NCBI GenBank assembly: GCA_035325705.1
Contig: DAOKZI010000002.1
Location: 186,001-250,000, forward strand
DNA from: Ga0077536 sp035325705
GTDB taxonomy: Bacteria; Pseudomonadota; Gammaproteobacteria; Ga0077536
Length of the DNA: 64,000 bases
Direction: 5' to 3'
Shown: positions 9,501 through 20,502 of the stretch, in pieces
How positions within the stretch are numbered: position 1 is the first letter of the stretch
Layout of the letters: each line of letters starts with the position of its first letter
Notes under the pieces: model-generated
Seen by the model: the letters and a program-made list of their open reading frames with translations, nothing else
What the model was told of the DNA's origin: nothing
The model's database searches: none
Made by a program: the position numbers and the translations under genes

Positions 9501-9848
9501 GCCCGGGCGCGGGATGCGCGAGCTCGCGATTTTCGCCAGTACACGGGCGCGGTGCGGGTTCGAACGCCCGAGGCGCCGAGCGGCCCGCGCCGCGCGCCGG
9601 ACTGGTACGCAGTCGATGCGTTCTGGATGGCCGAGCACGTCGACGGCGAACCGGCGCCGGCGGCGGCCGGCACGACCGAGCATTTCACCGTCACGGCGCT
9701 GCGACCCTGGCGCTACCTCGGCGCGCCGGTGCAGCCGGGCCTCGACATCCTCGAGTCGGGCAAGACTTACTATTTCGCGCTGTGTAGCTGGGACGAGGAT
9801 CGCAATCTGAGCCGTCTGTCGAACGTCGTCGAGCTCACCGCGCCGTGA
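6531..9848 (+). CDS. Exported YetA/PcRGLX-like protein (exo-rhamnogalacturonan lyase-like)
   Basis: Large 1105-residue exported protein with a signal peptide (LLLWTLPWIAMQAASAAM, cleavage near 22). Residues about 40-110 look like the N-terminal RIFT-barrel domain of the PcRGLX/YetA family (PVRSGVPLPRGLVDDV, then SVRWALLDF), associated with exo-acting rhamnogalacturonan lyases. The middle is a long toroid-like region rich in aromatic residues (HHASLSSSWLPFLRHG, DWAIGYQHLHLFEHE, YARIY-like and HAYTMWQLRRMLG helices). Near 920-1100 a fibronectin-III-like module follows (IDLRVEASGARGITLAW ... YYFALCSWDEDRNLSRLSNVVEL). It lies 9 bases after the beta-propeller gene. The most likely role is cleavage of an acidic polysaccharide in the periplasm or outside the cell; activity and substrate are inferred from family resemblance only. 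Confidence 0.68.
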   Translation: MRVFRLLLWTLPWIAMQAASAAMSDAAMSGAGYRWDDGRFAVPLEIKDNAGVARRQWPVRSGVPLPRGLVDDVRKLRLVDEEGREIASQIGVTSRWWGRDDSVRWALLDFAIDLPANGRRQVWLSNDRPAAPVADPIRIEESEDAILVTTVGLRATVSRRTGQLLEAVEIDGTPVIAARREDGPVLRVGAVTNWERFKGSVWNNAGWEKTRTIEHHPLAEADYLSGPFRPRGVEIESRGPLHAVIAVHGRHRPMREGEDVVAAGIYDTTTRLHFYRGQSFIVVEHTLAHIDTERPRRMYLYRGAGLAHTLALSSAVEITIGSRDDPARAPAATRFALAPGQSAWFYQHERPIQEPPRYAFGTRGAAGGIELGTGAIGRYVDVSDPRAGLTVAIRNAWRDPPSAVSIAPDRLQLWLHADAADAADTPAEERPAHDLDFGERTSHEALLYFHAGAAADARAGDVVEAFEYPLFARAVPSWYSDCEVWSFEIARGGFDADAGGDEHWRPQRERWNHRLRRVNYNSGGHHASLSSSWLPFLRHGALADLERLRAESLWSITHNPGWAYREAELDDGEAGRPSEAHDAFMQRWSELTGFGPKDFLLWRGEGERGGRSYLNGYKILPDAEHYALFQIFEYWLLSGDRRALPAIHGFVDWAIGYQHLHLFEHEIAGLNEVDLFDDDPDALRRGHYSRIYAWMLYATLNGYDATGNRQHHAYTMWQLRRMLGLLRHRHGQLTRWDVRPSHYLPFLRRSTRLANLDRPFEGHELANWDSRLRALLGVFGEVDPPVSRAKTWMEAKGVFALHAAYRTYGDERILDGIWGLADYLSHHVLFYPNLGMVNQHTAMPNDRLGAGARSMDPIRHDRLTQVWPLVWHYTGWDAVRERYEAFTRERKKGFLAEVFQQTYFWETQNRRKASALPPAPVIDLRVEASGARGITLAWTSPPDDGPSGHAARYFVKYSDKPIREFAPTDDPARAAEKARLVAEYEAAVSDARARDARARDFRQYTGAVRVRTPEAPSGPRRAPDWYAVDAFWMAEHVDGEPAPAAAGTTEHFTVTALRPWRYLGAPVQPGLDILESGKTYYFALCSWDEDRNLSRLSNVVELTAP

Positions 9849-9861
9849 GCCGGGCGCGCGC

Positions 9862-10800
9862 TCACCATTCGAGCGGGCTGCGGAATTCGCTCGCGTAGCG
9901 CTGCTCGAACTCGGTACGCGTGAAATGGTGGTTCTGCGTGCCGGCGTGCTCGATCTTGATCGCGCCCATCAGCGAGGCGATGCGCCCGGTCACTGCCCAG
10001 TCGAGCTTGTGCATCAGGCCGTAGAGCAGGCCGGCGCGATAAGCGTCGCCGCAGCCGGTCGGATCGACGAGCTGCCTGGGCCTGGCGGCCGGGATTTCCA
10101 GCGTGCCCTGCCGGCGGTGGATCGTCGAGCCCTCGCCGCCGCGCGTGACGATCAGCGCGTCGACGTGCTGCGCGATCTCGGCCGCCGTCCAGCCGGTGCG
10201 CTCCTGCATGAGCTGCGACTCGTAGTCGTTCACCGTCACCCAGGTCGCATCCATGATGAAGTGCTTCAGCTCCTCACCGTCGAACATCGGCATGCCTTGG
10301 CCGGGATCGAAAATGAACGGGATGCCGGCCGCGCGGCACTGGCGCGCGTGCTCCAGCATGCCGTCGCGGCCGTCCGGCGCGATGATGCCGATGCTCACGC
10401 CGGTGGCATCCGCGACTTTGTTGAGATGCGAATGCCCCATCGCGCCGGGATGGAAGGCCGTGATCTGGTTGTCGTCGAGATCGGTGGTGATGAAGGCCTG
10501 CGCGGTCAGCGTGTCTTCGACGATCCGCACGTGCTTGCGCTCGATGTGGTGACGATCCATCCATTGCGCATAGGGCGCGAAGTCGCTGCCGACCGTGCCC
10601 ATCGGCAGCGGCTGGCCGCCGAGCAGCTTCAGGTTGTAGGCGATGTTGCCGGCGCAGCCGCCGAATTCGCGGCGCAGTCTCGGCACGAGAAAGGACACGT
10701 TCAGGATGTGGATCTTGTCCGGCAGGATGTGGTTCTTGAACCTGTCCTGGAAGACCATGATGTTGTCGTAAGCAAAGGAACCGCAGATCAGGGCCGCCAT
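9862..10800 (-). CDS. PfkB-family carbohydrate kinase (probable adenosine kinase)
   Basis: A 312-residue ribokinase/PfkB-fold kinase that phosphorylates a sugar or nucleoside with ATP in the cytoplasm. The N-terminal substrate motif FGGCAGNIAYNLKLLGG (46-62) and the C-terminal signature DPTGCGDAYRAGLL (246-259, catalytic Asp 252 with its anion hole) are both intact. Length and the sequence MAALICGSFAYDNIMVF resemble proteins usually annotated as adenosine kinase in gammaproteobacteria. It ends 13 bases from the end of the convergent lyase-like gene and is divergent from the membrane protein at 10,922. The specific substrate is an inference. Confidence 0.82.
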   Translation of the reverse strand: MAALICGSFAYDNIMVFQDRFKNHILPDKIHILNVSFLVPRLRREFGGCAGNIAYNLKLLGGQPLPMGTVGSDFAPYAQWMDRHHIERKHVRIVEDTLTAQAFITTDLDDNQITAFHPGAMGHSHLNKVADATGVSIGIIAPDGRDGMLEHARQCRAAGIPFIFDPGQGMPMFDGEELKHFIMDATWVTVNDYESQLMQERTGWTAAEIAQHVDALIVTRGGEGSTIHRRQGTLEIPAARPRQLVDPTGCGDAYRAGLLYGLMHKLDWAVTGRIASLMGAIKIEHAGTQNHHFTRTEFEQRYASEFRSPLEW

Positions 10801-10921
10801 GGCGTCACGTTCCGTCTGATGAAGCGAAGGCGGCCATGGTGCCCGAGCGACGCTCGCCGCGCCAGCCGCCGGCGCGCTGCCGTGGACGGCGGCTGGTCAA
10901 GTCCCGGGACCCTGAGGCACC

Positions 10922-11581
10922 ATGCGCCGCGTGGATTTCTTGAGCGCGATGTTCGACGGCCGGGTGCTGATGGCGATGGGCGTCTACGCCCTGCTCGCCG
11001 CCACCGAGCCTTTCCTCGAGCGCTGGCTCGAACGCGTCTTCCACGATAATCCGCCGGCGCTGTGGTTCCAGGAGCACCTCGGCATTCCGCTGCTGCGCGC
11101 GGCCTGCGTCGTGATCTTCGTCTACCTCGCTTATCCGTCGCTGTTCGGCCTGCGCGAGGCGCCGCCGCTCGGCACGCTGCTCGCCGCGCACACGGGGGCG
11201 ACGAGCACGCTGCTCGGCATCGCGTTCCTCGTCGCGCTGCTTGCCCCGCTCGTGCCTCCGCTCCACCACCACCCCGAATTCGTGCTGCCGATCCAGGGCA
11301 TGCTCGCGACGGCGCTCTTGTTCGACTGGCTGACCGAGTGGCTGCACATGAGCTCGGTCTCACCGTGGCCGGGCACCGACGTCATGCTGCTCGCCGGCGG
11401 CGGCGCATGGCTGATGCACCGGCTCGCGCGCGGCATCGGCCGCCTGCTCGGCGAATCCGCCGACGCCGCCACCGGCCGCGCCGGCTACGACGTGCTGGCC
11501 GTGCACGTGACGACGATGATCGCGCAGCTACCCGTGATCCTGATCTACGGCACGGGGCTCGCGGCGCGGATCGCGATTTGA
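10922..11581 (+). CDS. Integral membrane protein of unknown function
   Basis: A 219-residue protein with about five hydrophobic segments: near 14-30 (VLMAMGVYALLAATE), 60-73 (AACVVIFVYLAYPS), 92-112 (TLLGIAFLVALLAPLVPP), 124-134 and 151-161, with a last one at 195-219 (MIAQLPVILIYGTGLAARI). I do not recognise a family. It is divergent from the PfkB kinase gene (121 bases apart) and convergent with uvrA, with a long palindrome in between. Confidence 0.6.
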   Translation: MRRVDFLSAMFDGRVLMAMGVYALLAATEPFLERWLERVFHDNPPALWFQEHLGIPLLRAACVVIFVYLAYPSLFGLREAPPLGTLLAAHTGATSTLLGIAFLVALLAPLVPPLHHHPEFVLPIQGMLATALLFDWLTEWLHMSSVSPWPGTDVMLLAGGGAWLMHRLARGIGRLLGESADAATGRAGYDVLAVHVTTMIAQLPVILIYGTGLAARIAI

Positions 11582-11628
11582 GCTTGCGTTGCGACCGCGC
11601 CGAAAGCCTCTGCGGCTGAAAGGTCGGA

Positions 11629-11764
11629 ATTGGCCACAGAGAACACCGAGAACACAGAGGAATCGAGAGAGGATCTTCGCTACGCGGATCTCGGCAACAT
11701 GCTCGCGAGTAAAAAGCCCCCTTCCTTCTTCCTCTCTGTGTTCTCGGTGTTCTCTGTGGCCAAT
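11629..11764. repeat. 31-bp perfect inverted repeat between convergent genes
   Basis: Arms 11,629-11,659 and 11,734-11,764 are exact inverted copies over 31 bases, containing CACAGAGAACACCGAGAACA and its complement; the loop is 74 bases. It lies between the ends of two convergent genes and could act as a bidirectional terminator or transcript stabiliser. Degenerate relatives occur near 20,425-20,455 and 36,393-36,420, so this is a dispersed family. Confidence 0.8.
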
Positions 11765-11796
11765 CCAGTGCATTTCAGGGGGCACAGACGAGAGGG

Positions 11797-14661
<2,865 letters not shown>

Positions 14662-14706
14662 CGGCACGCGGCTGGTCTCGCTGGCTAGCCGGAACGGCAA
14701 ACGGGT

Positions 14707-14736
14707 AATATACGGGCATTCCAATCCGCCCTACAA
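14707..14736 (-). promoter_or_regulatory. Candidate sigma-70 promoter for uvrA
   Basis: On the minus strand TTGTAG (14,731-14,736) is followed after 18 bases by TATATT (14,707-14,712), about 45 bases before the uvrA ATG. The -10 is good and the -35 matches four of six consensus bases. Confidence 0.45.
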
Positions 14737-14755
14737 AGCCGCTTTTCCCGTGCAA

Positions 14756-15937
14756 ATGCCCGACCGCATGACCCGCGACGAGGTGCGGACCGCCCTCGCG
14801 CTGTCCGCCGTTTTCTTCATGCGCATGATGGGCTTGTTCATGGTGCTGCCGGTGCTCGCGCTGTACGTCGAGCACCTGCAGGCGGCGACGCCGCTGCTGA
14901 TCGGCTGCGCGCTCGGCATCTACGGCCTCACGCAGGCGAGCCTGCAAATTCCCTTCGGCAAGTGGTCCGATCGTGTAGGACGCCGTCCCGTCATCACCGT
15001 CGGCCTCGTCGTCTTCGCGCTCGGCGGCCTGGTCGCCGCGGCCTCGACTCACATCTACGCGGTGATCCTCGGTCGCGCGCTGCAGGGCGCGGGCGCGGTT
15101 TCCGGCGCGACGCTCGCGCTGGCGGCGGATTTGACGCGCCCGTCCCAGCGCACCAAGACCATGGCGATCATCGGCGTGAGCATCGGCGCGGCCTTCACCA
15201 CGGCCTTTCTCGTCGGCCCGCTGCTCGACGCCTGGTTCGGTTTGCGCGGCGTATTTCTCGCCGGCGCGGCGCTCGGCCTTGCTGCGCTCCTCCTGCTGTG
15301 GATCGCGGTCCCGACGCCGGCGGCCGCCGCAGCGCCCGTGGAGGCGCGCGCCGCGGAGGGCCGCCACACGACGCGCGAGCTGCGCCATCTGCAGACGAGC
15401 GTGTTCTTTCTGCACCTGGTGCTCGCGGCGAGCTTCGTGGCGATACCGGTACTGCTCGCCAGCGACCTCGGCTTGCCCAAGGATCGGCATTTCGAGCTCT
15501 ACATTCCGGTGCTCGCCGCGTCGGTGCTGCTGATCTGGCCGCTCCTGCGCTCGAGCCGCGAACACATGGATCGCCGGCTGTTCGCCGCCGCGATCGCCTG
15601 CCTCGGCGTCGGCGAAGCGCTGCTGTGGCTGCTGCCGGCGCGGATCTACCCGATGGCCTTCGCGCTGACGATTTTCTTCACCGGCTTCAACTACCTCGAA
15701 GCGCTGCTGCCGAGCTGGATCTCGCGCGCCGCACCGAGCGCGCAGAAAGGCTCCTCGCTAGGCGCGTATGCGACCGGTCAATTCCTCGGCACTTTCGTCG
15801 GCGGGCTCGCCGGCGGCGCGCTCGCCGGCTACGTCGGGACGCACGGCGTCTTCGCGGCCGCGGCCCTGGTCTGCGCCGGCTGGCTGGTGTTCAGTCTGCG
15901 GGAGACCGGCCGCCGGCCGGCCGATGCGGCGGCCTGA
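14756..15937 (+). CDS. MFS transporter
   Basis: About 393 residues forming a 12-helix major facilitator. The loop 2-3 motif GKWSDRVGRRPVI is conserved, and helix 5 has the drug/H+ antiporter-like stretch GAAFTTAFLVGPLLDAWFG. Homologous transporters sit between uvrA and ssb in Pseudomonas; the substrate is unknown, although the family is annotated as multidrug or arabinose-efflux-like. ATG 14,756 (MPDRM) is chosen; ATG 14,768 and GTG 14,750 are alternatives, and none has a strong ribosome site. ssb starts 96 bases downstream on the same strand. Confidence 0.85.
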   Translation: MPDRMTRDEVRTALALSAVFFMRMMGLFMVLPVLALYVEHLQAATPLLIGCALGIYGLTQASLQIPFGKWSDRVGRRPVITVGLVVFALGGLVAAASTHIYAVILGRALQGAGAVSGATLALAADLTRPSQRTKTMAIIGVSIGAAFTTAFLVGPLLDAWFGLRGVFLAGAALGLAALLLLWIAVPTPAAAAAPVEARAAEGRHTTRELRHLQTSVFFLHLVLAASFVAIPVLLASDLGLPKDRHFELYIPVLAASVLLIWPLLRSSREHMDRRLFAAAIACLGVGEALLWLLPARIYPMAFALTIFFTGFNYLEALLPSWISRAAPSAQKGSSLGAYATGQFLGTFVGGLAGGALAGYVGTHGVFAAAALVCAGWLVFSLRETGRRPADAAA

Positions 15938-16033
15938 GCAACGGCTGTCACTTCGCCCCGGCGCCGGCCGGAACGAGACGCGCTAGAATCCCGGCATTCG
16001 ACAAAATCCACGCTCACTCACGGAGATCTCCCC

Positions 16034-16540
16034 ATGGCTCGCGGACTGAACAAGGTCATGCTGATCGGCAACCTCGGCGCGGACCCCGAAGTCCGGTACA
16101 CCACCGGCAACAGCGCGGTCACCAACATCCGCCTCGCGACCGCCGAATCCTGGCGCGACAAGGACACGGGCGAGCAGCAGGAGCGCACCGAATGGCACCG
16201 CGTGGTGTTCTTCGGCCGCCTCGCCGAAATCGCCGGCGAATACCTCAAGAAGGGCAGCCAGGTGTACGTCGAAGGTTCGATCCGCACGCGCAAGTGGACG
16301 GACAAGGAAGGCCAGGAACGCTACACCACCGAAATCGTCGCCAATGAAATGCAGATGCTCGGCAGCCGCGCCGGCGGCGGCATGGGCGGCGGCGGTGATT
16401 TCGATGGCGGCACGGGCGGCGGCCGCAGCAGCGGCGGCCCGCGCGCGGCCGGCGGCGGCGCTCCGCGCAGCGGCGGCGGCAGCGGTGCCCGCGACCAGGG
16501 CGCGCCGCCGGACGATTTCGACGACGACATTCCGTTCTGA
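16034..16540 (+). CDS. ssb: Single-stranded DNA-binding protein
   Basis: A 168-residue SSB that coats single-stranded DNA in replication, recombination and repair. The OB fold spans 1-112 (RGLNKVMLIGNLGADPEVRY ... WHRVVFFGRLAEIAGEYLKKG). A glycine-rich linker of about 35 residues follows, then the acidic tip DDFDDDIPF that binds partner proteins. AGATCTCC precedes the ATG. A TAGAAT -10-like hexamer lies at 15,984-15,989, which suggests a promoter of its own, but no good -35 is visible. Confidence 0.97.
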   Translation: MARGLNKVMLIGNLGADPEVRYTTGNSAVTNIRLATAESWRDKDTGEQQERTEWHRVVFFGRLAEIAGEYLKKGSQVYVEGSIRTRKWTDKEGQERYTTEIVANEMQMLGSRAGGGMGGGGDFDGGTGGGRSSGGPRAAGGGAPRSGGGSGARDQGAPPDDFDDDIPF

Positions 16541-16587
16541 GCGCAGCAGCGCCGGCGCATCGACCGCCGCGCGCCCGGCGAAATCTG

Positions 16588-16724
16588 GTAGCCCGGGTGT
16601 AGCGCAGCGAAACCCGGGATCTTGTAGCCCGGACGAGCGCAGCGAATCCGGGATCTTGTAGCCCGGATGAGCGCAGCGAAACCCGGGATCTTGTAGCCCG
16701 GATGAGCGCAGCGAATCCGGGATC
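16588..16724 (+). repeat. Four tandem REP-like units
   Basis: Head-to-tail units start at 16,588, 16,624, 16,658 and 16,693, each about 32 bases (GTAGCCCGGATGAGCGCAGC then GAATCCGGGAT) joined by CTT. They lie just after ssb. The array could end or stabilise the ssb transcript. It is too regular and lacks unique spacers, so it is not CRISPR. Confidence 0.85.
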
Positions 16725-16799
16725 GTGCGTCGCAGAACTCGATGCCGCGCAACTTCTACGGCTGCACGCGCGTGTCGCAGTCGCCGCGCGGGAAGCGCG

Positions 16800-16831
16800 G
16801 ATCCCGGATTCGCTACGCTCATCCGGGCTAC
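16800..16831 (-). repeat. REP-like palindrome, inverted copy
   Basis: ATCCCGGATTCGCTACGCTC ... CCGGGCTAC, in the opposite orientation to the four-unit array 75 bases to the left. The rest of 16,541-17,101 shows no gene. Confidence 0.7.
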
Positions 16832-17101
16832 AAAACGCGGGAGCCGGGACATCCACTCTACCCGCCCGCACTCTGCGCGACCCGTCCTTCATTCCCGCTT
16901 CCTGGCGCACCCCATCCGCCGTGGCGACGCCTTGTCGACGGATTCGAACCGAGCTGCGGATGGCGCGCTAACCGACAGTCAGCGCCGCGCCGGCCCTGTA
17001 GGTTCGATGGCGTAGGGGACTTTCAATCGCGCCGTGCCGCCCTGGCCCTCGGCCGACCGAGCGCGCACCGGGGGTGCTCGGGCAGCGCGAGGAGCCAGTG
17101 C

Positions 17102-18871
17102 ATGACCGCTTCAAAACCCGCCGCCGAGCTTCCGCTGTCGCTCGAGGCCGTGCTGCGCACCGAGGAATTGATGCGGCGGCCCGCTCGCTCGCCGGATCAT
17201 CGGGCCGAGAACCGGGCGCTGCTCGTCCTCGCCGAAGACTTGAGCCGCGCGCCCGGCAGCGTGCTGCAGCGGCTGGCGGACGTCGCGCTGGATCTGTGCC
17301 GCGCGCACTCCGCCGGCATCAGCCTGCTCGAAGAAGCCGATCCCGGCGCCGGCGGCGATCGGATCCGATGGCATGCGGTGGCAGGACGGTGGAAGCCGCT
17401 GCTGTGGACCGCTATACCGCGCGATGCCGGCCCCTGCGGCACGGTGATCGATCGCGACAGCGTCCTGCTCTTTTCCAATGCTCATCTCCACTACACGCAG
17501 TTTGCCGACGTCGATCCCCCGTGCGTCGAGGCGCTGCTGCTCCCTTTCCACGTCGCGGGGCAGGCCGTCGGCACCGTGTGGGTCGTGGCCCACGACGACA
17601 GCCACAAGTTCGATGCGGAAGACCGGCGTCTGCTCCAGAGCCTGGCCACATTCGCCGCGATGGCCTACCAGGCGCAGGCCATGCTCGCGGCGCAGGCGCG
17701 GGCCAACGAGGAACTGCAGGCGGAGAACCGCGAGCGCCGGCGCGCCGAACGCGCGCTGCGCGAAGCGGATCGTCGCAAGAGCGAGTTCCTGGCGATGCTC
17801 GCCCATGAGCTGCGCAATCCCCTCGCGCCGATCCGCAACGGCATGGAGATCCTGCGCCGACTGCGCGGCGAGGATCGCCAGGTGAAGCCGGTGACCGATA
17901 TGATGCAGCGGCAGATCGCCCACATGGAGCGCCTCGTCGACGATCTGCTCGACGTCAGCCGCATCAGCCGGGGCACGATCGAGCTGCGCAGAGAGACGAT
18001 CGAGCTCGCCGCGGTCATCCATCGGGCCGTCGAGGCGGTCCAGCCTCTCTGCGAGCGCATAGCGCACGAATTGACCGTCACGCTGCCGCCGCAGCCGATC
18101 CATTTGCATGCGGATCCGGTCCGGCTCGCGCAGGTCGTCGGCAATCTGCTCAACAACGCCTGCAAGTTCAGCGAGAAGGGCGGTCGCATCCGCCTGAGCG
18201 CCGAGCGCGACGGTAAGCAGGTCCTCATCCGCGTGCAGGACAGCGGGATCGGCATCGCCGGTCCGCAGCTAGCCCGCATCTTCGAGATGTTCACGCAGAT
18301 CGAGACCTCGCTGGAACGCTCGCGCGACGGGCTGGGCCTTGGGCTCACGCTGGTCAAGAGGCTCGTCGAACTGCACGACGGCACGGTCGAAGCCCGCAGC
18401 GCGGGGCTCGGTCGGGGCAGCGAGTTCCTGGTGCGCCTGCCGATGCTCGCCGGCGCGCTGTCGCCTCCGCTCAATGATTCCTCGCGCGAAGGGCTCGCGG
18501 CGGCCCGGCGCCGCATCCTCGTCGTCGACGACAACCGGGACGCGGCCGACAGCCTCGCCCTACTGCTGAACCTGAGCGGCCACGACGTGCATACGGCTCA
18601 CGACGGGCTCGAAGCGGTGGCCAGCGCGGCGAAGCTGCCGTTCGACGTCATACTCCTCGATCTCGGCTTGCCCGGGCTCGACGGCTGCGAGGCGGCGCGC
18701 CGCATCCGCGAGCAGCAGGGCGAAAAGAGGCCGATGCTGGTGGCGGTGACGGGCTGGGGTCAGGCGGACGATCGGCGGCGCACCAATGATGCGGGTTTCG
18801 ATGCCCACCTCGTCAAGCCGGTGGATTTCGCCGTGCTGACGAAGCTGCTGTCGGCGCTGGAGGCTGATTAA
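17102..18871 (+). CDS. GAF-domain hybrid sensor histidine kinase with receiver
   Basis: A 589-residue soluble hybrid kinase. A GAF sensor domain spans about 40-195, followed by a short coiled coil (198-226). The HisKA dimerisation domain has the phospho-acceptor His at about 235 (MLAHELRNPLAP). The HATPase domain has N box NLLNNACKF (348-356), G1 DSGIGIA (380-386) and G2 DGLGLGL (409-415). A C-terminal receiver domain spans 471-589, with acidic pair DD at 476-477, phospho-acceptor D520 (VILLDLGLPG) and the conserved K in HLVKPV. There are no membrane segments, so the stimulus is probably intracellular. The ATG at 17,102 follows GGAGCCAGTGC. No response regulator or output gene is adjacent. 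Confidence 0.93.
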   Translation: MTASKPAAELPLSLEAVLRTEELMRRPARSPDHRAENRALLVLAEDLSRAPGSVLQRLADVALDLCRAHSAGISLLEEADPGAGGDRIRWHAVAGRWKPLLWTAIPRDAGPCGTVIDRDSVLLFSNAHLHYTQFADVDPPCVEALLLPFHVAGQAVGTVWVVAHDDSHKFDAEDRRLLQSLATFAAMAYQAQAMLAAQARANEELQAENRERRRAERALREADRRKSEFLAMLAHELRNPLAPIRNGMEILRRLRGEDRQVKPVTDMMQRQIAHMERLVDDLLDVSRISRGTIELRRETIELAAVIHRAVEAVQPLCERIAHELTVTLPPQPIHLHADPVRLAQVVGNLLNNACKFSEKGGRIRLSAERDGKQVLIRVQDSGIGIAGPQLARIFEMFTQIETSLERSRDGLGLGLTLVKRLVELHDGTVEARSAGLGRGSEFLVRLPMLAGALSPPLNDSSREGLAAARRRILVVDDNRDAADSLALLLNLSGHDVHTAHDGLEAVASAAKLPFDVILLDLGLPGLDGCEAARRIREQQGEKRPMLVAVTGWGQADDRRRTNDAGFDAHLVKPVDFAVLTKLLSALEAD

Positions 18872-19555
18872 GGCCGCGCGCGGCGCATCGGCAGCGCGCC
18901 GGCGCGCTTTCCATTCGCGTCACGCGTTCGCCGGCGTCTGCGGCCCGCATCCCGCGGCGCGTGTTGCGGGCGACGAGGCAGCGTCGATCGCGTCTTCATG
19001 GTCGCCGCCGGTCTTCGACATGGAGCCCGGCAGCACGTTCTCGAGACGCTCTCCGCCGCGGAGGAACACCAGCGCGTTCAGCGCCTCGTTCGCGCCGCCG
19101 GCGATACGCGCCCGGGCTCGTCGCGATCGCGGTAGCTCGCTCTGAAAGGCATAGCATCGAGCCCGGGGGCAAGGACTGGCGAGGCGCCGATCCCGGATTC
19201 CGCTGCGCGGAATCCGGGAGGGAGGCTCAACACGCCTCTTTCATGATTGCGGGTGACGCGGGCGTCATGACCGTTGGGCTGACGCAGGAAGCGCAACGTG
19301 GGACGCTTAGTGCCGAGAAAAAGACGCGAGGCCGCTGAGCGGCTCTCTCGGGCGAGAGTGAAGGGTAGCGCGGCGCCCACTCTTTGTTGGGCTTCCTGCG
19401 TCAGCCCAAGCTACGAACTGCCTCCTGGCCATTGCATATGGAAGTCGTGAAGCCGAGTACCGGCGATCGCGATCCCAAGATCGCTGATAAATTGTTGGAG
19501 CCGGCGTGCGAGATGCACACGGTCCAATAATCGCGTTAGTCCCCACAGCAGCCAC
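18872..19555. other. Gene-free stretch with repeats
   Basis: I see no supported gene here. It holds a decayed REP-like unit near 19,193-19,220 and MITE-like element 2 (19,235-19,415). The last 140 bases are the upstream region of the MreB-like gene. Confidence 0.45.
19235..19415. mobile_element. MITE-like element 2
   Basis: Starts CCTCTTTCATGATTGCGGGT and carries inverted repeats GTTGGGCTGACGCAGGAAGC (19,273-19,292) and GCTTCCTGCGTCAGCCCAA (19,391-19,409) plus GCTACG. It shares organisation and edges with element 1 at 4027-4200, but the interior has diverged. It is non-coding. Confidence 0.6.
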
Positions 19556-20041
19556 ATGCTCTCCGCACTCCAGCCCGTCGTCTACGTCCAGATTTCGCCC
19601 GAGCGTCTCACGCTGAAGAACCTCAAGACCGGCGAGATCCTCTCGGAGATACCGGAGCTGGCAATCAGCATGCGGCCCAAGCCCAAAATACTGGCCGTCG
19701 GTCCCGGGGCCAGAGTAGCCGCAGCCTCGCAGCAGGCAGAAGTGCTCAATCCGTTTGCGCACCCACGGTCACTGGTGTCCGACTTCACGGTTGCAGAACA
19801 ACTTCTCAGGCATCAGTTGCGACGAGTCCTGGGCAAGCCGCTACTGCGGTTCGCGCCGTGCGTGGTAATGCACCCGCTCGGTTCCCCGGCAGGCGGCTTT
19901 ACGCAGGTCGAGCGTCGAGCGTTCCGCAAAATGGCGCTCGGAGCCGGCGCCTCCGAAGTCTTCGTGTGGTCCGGTCGTCCGCTCACGGATCGAGAAGTCC
20001 TGGCCAGGCAGCCGCCGGCGAGCGGCGGTGAGTGGGAGTAA
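19556..20041 (+). CDS. Small MreB-like (rod shape-determining) protein
   Basis: A 161-residue protein resembling short bacterial proteins annotated as rod shape-determining protein. The N-terminus VVYVQISPERLTLKNLKTGE and the stretch VLNPFAHPRSLVSDFTVAEQLL resemble MreB subdomain I. CVVMHPLGSPAGGFTQVERRAFRKMALGAGASEVFVW matches the MreB segment that leads to AGA. The actin-type ATP site is incomplete: it stops after about half an MreB and lacks the C-terminal phosphate and adenosine motifs. It is a family of its own rather than a fresh truncation, since the stop is clean. A role in cell shape is an inference from resemblance. Confidence 0.7.
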   Translation: MLSALQPVVYVQISPERLTLKNLKTGEILSEIPELAISMRPKPKILAVGPGARVAAASQQAEVLNPFAHPRSLVSDFTVAEQLLRHQLRRVLGKPLLRFAPCVVMHPLGSPAGGFTQVERRAFRKMALGAGASEVFVWSGRPLTDREVLARQPPASGGEWE

Positions 20042-20091
20042 CAGCCCAGATAGAAGAGCATAAATACGCTCCACTACCCGTTGGGCAGTTC

Positions 20092-20455
20092 GTAGCCCGG
20101 ATGAGCGCAGCGAATCCGGGATCCGGCATGTCCAATGCGCGAAGGATTCGGCTCCTGCCGATTATCCGTGGTATCGAGCTTGCTCGAATGCACGAGTGCG
20201 ATGAGGCGCCGAACCCCGGATTCGCTGCGCTTTCGGGCTACGAAGATCGGACGTTGGATGAGACGCGATGCCGCTGAGCGGTGCTCGGGCGGGAGTGACG
20301 GGTAGCGCGGCGCCCACTTTTTGTTGGACTTTCTTCGTCAGCTCAAGCTACGGTCCGCAGGCGAAGGAAGACCCCGGGTTACGCGCTGCGCGCTCCACCC
20401 GGGCTACGAGAATCAATCGTTGTTTCTCTGCGTTCTCGGTGTTCTCGGTGGCCAT
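20092..20455. repeat. Cluster of three repeat families
   Basis: REP-like units at 20,092-20,122, 20,213-20,241 and 20,370-20,408 alternate with the right end of a decayed MITE-like element (about 20,260-20,352). A degenerate copy of the GTTCTCGGTGTTCTCGGTGG palindrome arm lies at about 20,425-20,455. This fills the gap between the MreB-like gene and the convergent transporter gene. Confidence 0.7.
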
Positions 20456-20502
20456 TCGCAGCGTGTCGGTTGGCTCAGGCTCGGGCCACGAAGAGGAGTC
20501 GC

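Noticed and set aside
16588..16724. Possible CRISPR array
   Set aside because: The units are palindromes directly joined by 2-4 bases with no unique spacers of usable length and no cas genes; they belong to the dispersed REP-like family.
18961..19338. Small frames in the gap after the histidine kinase gene
   Set aside because: They cross the REP-like and MITE-like repeats and have shadow-like composition.
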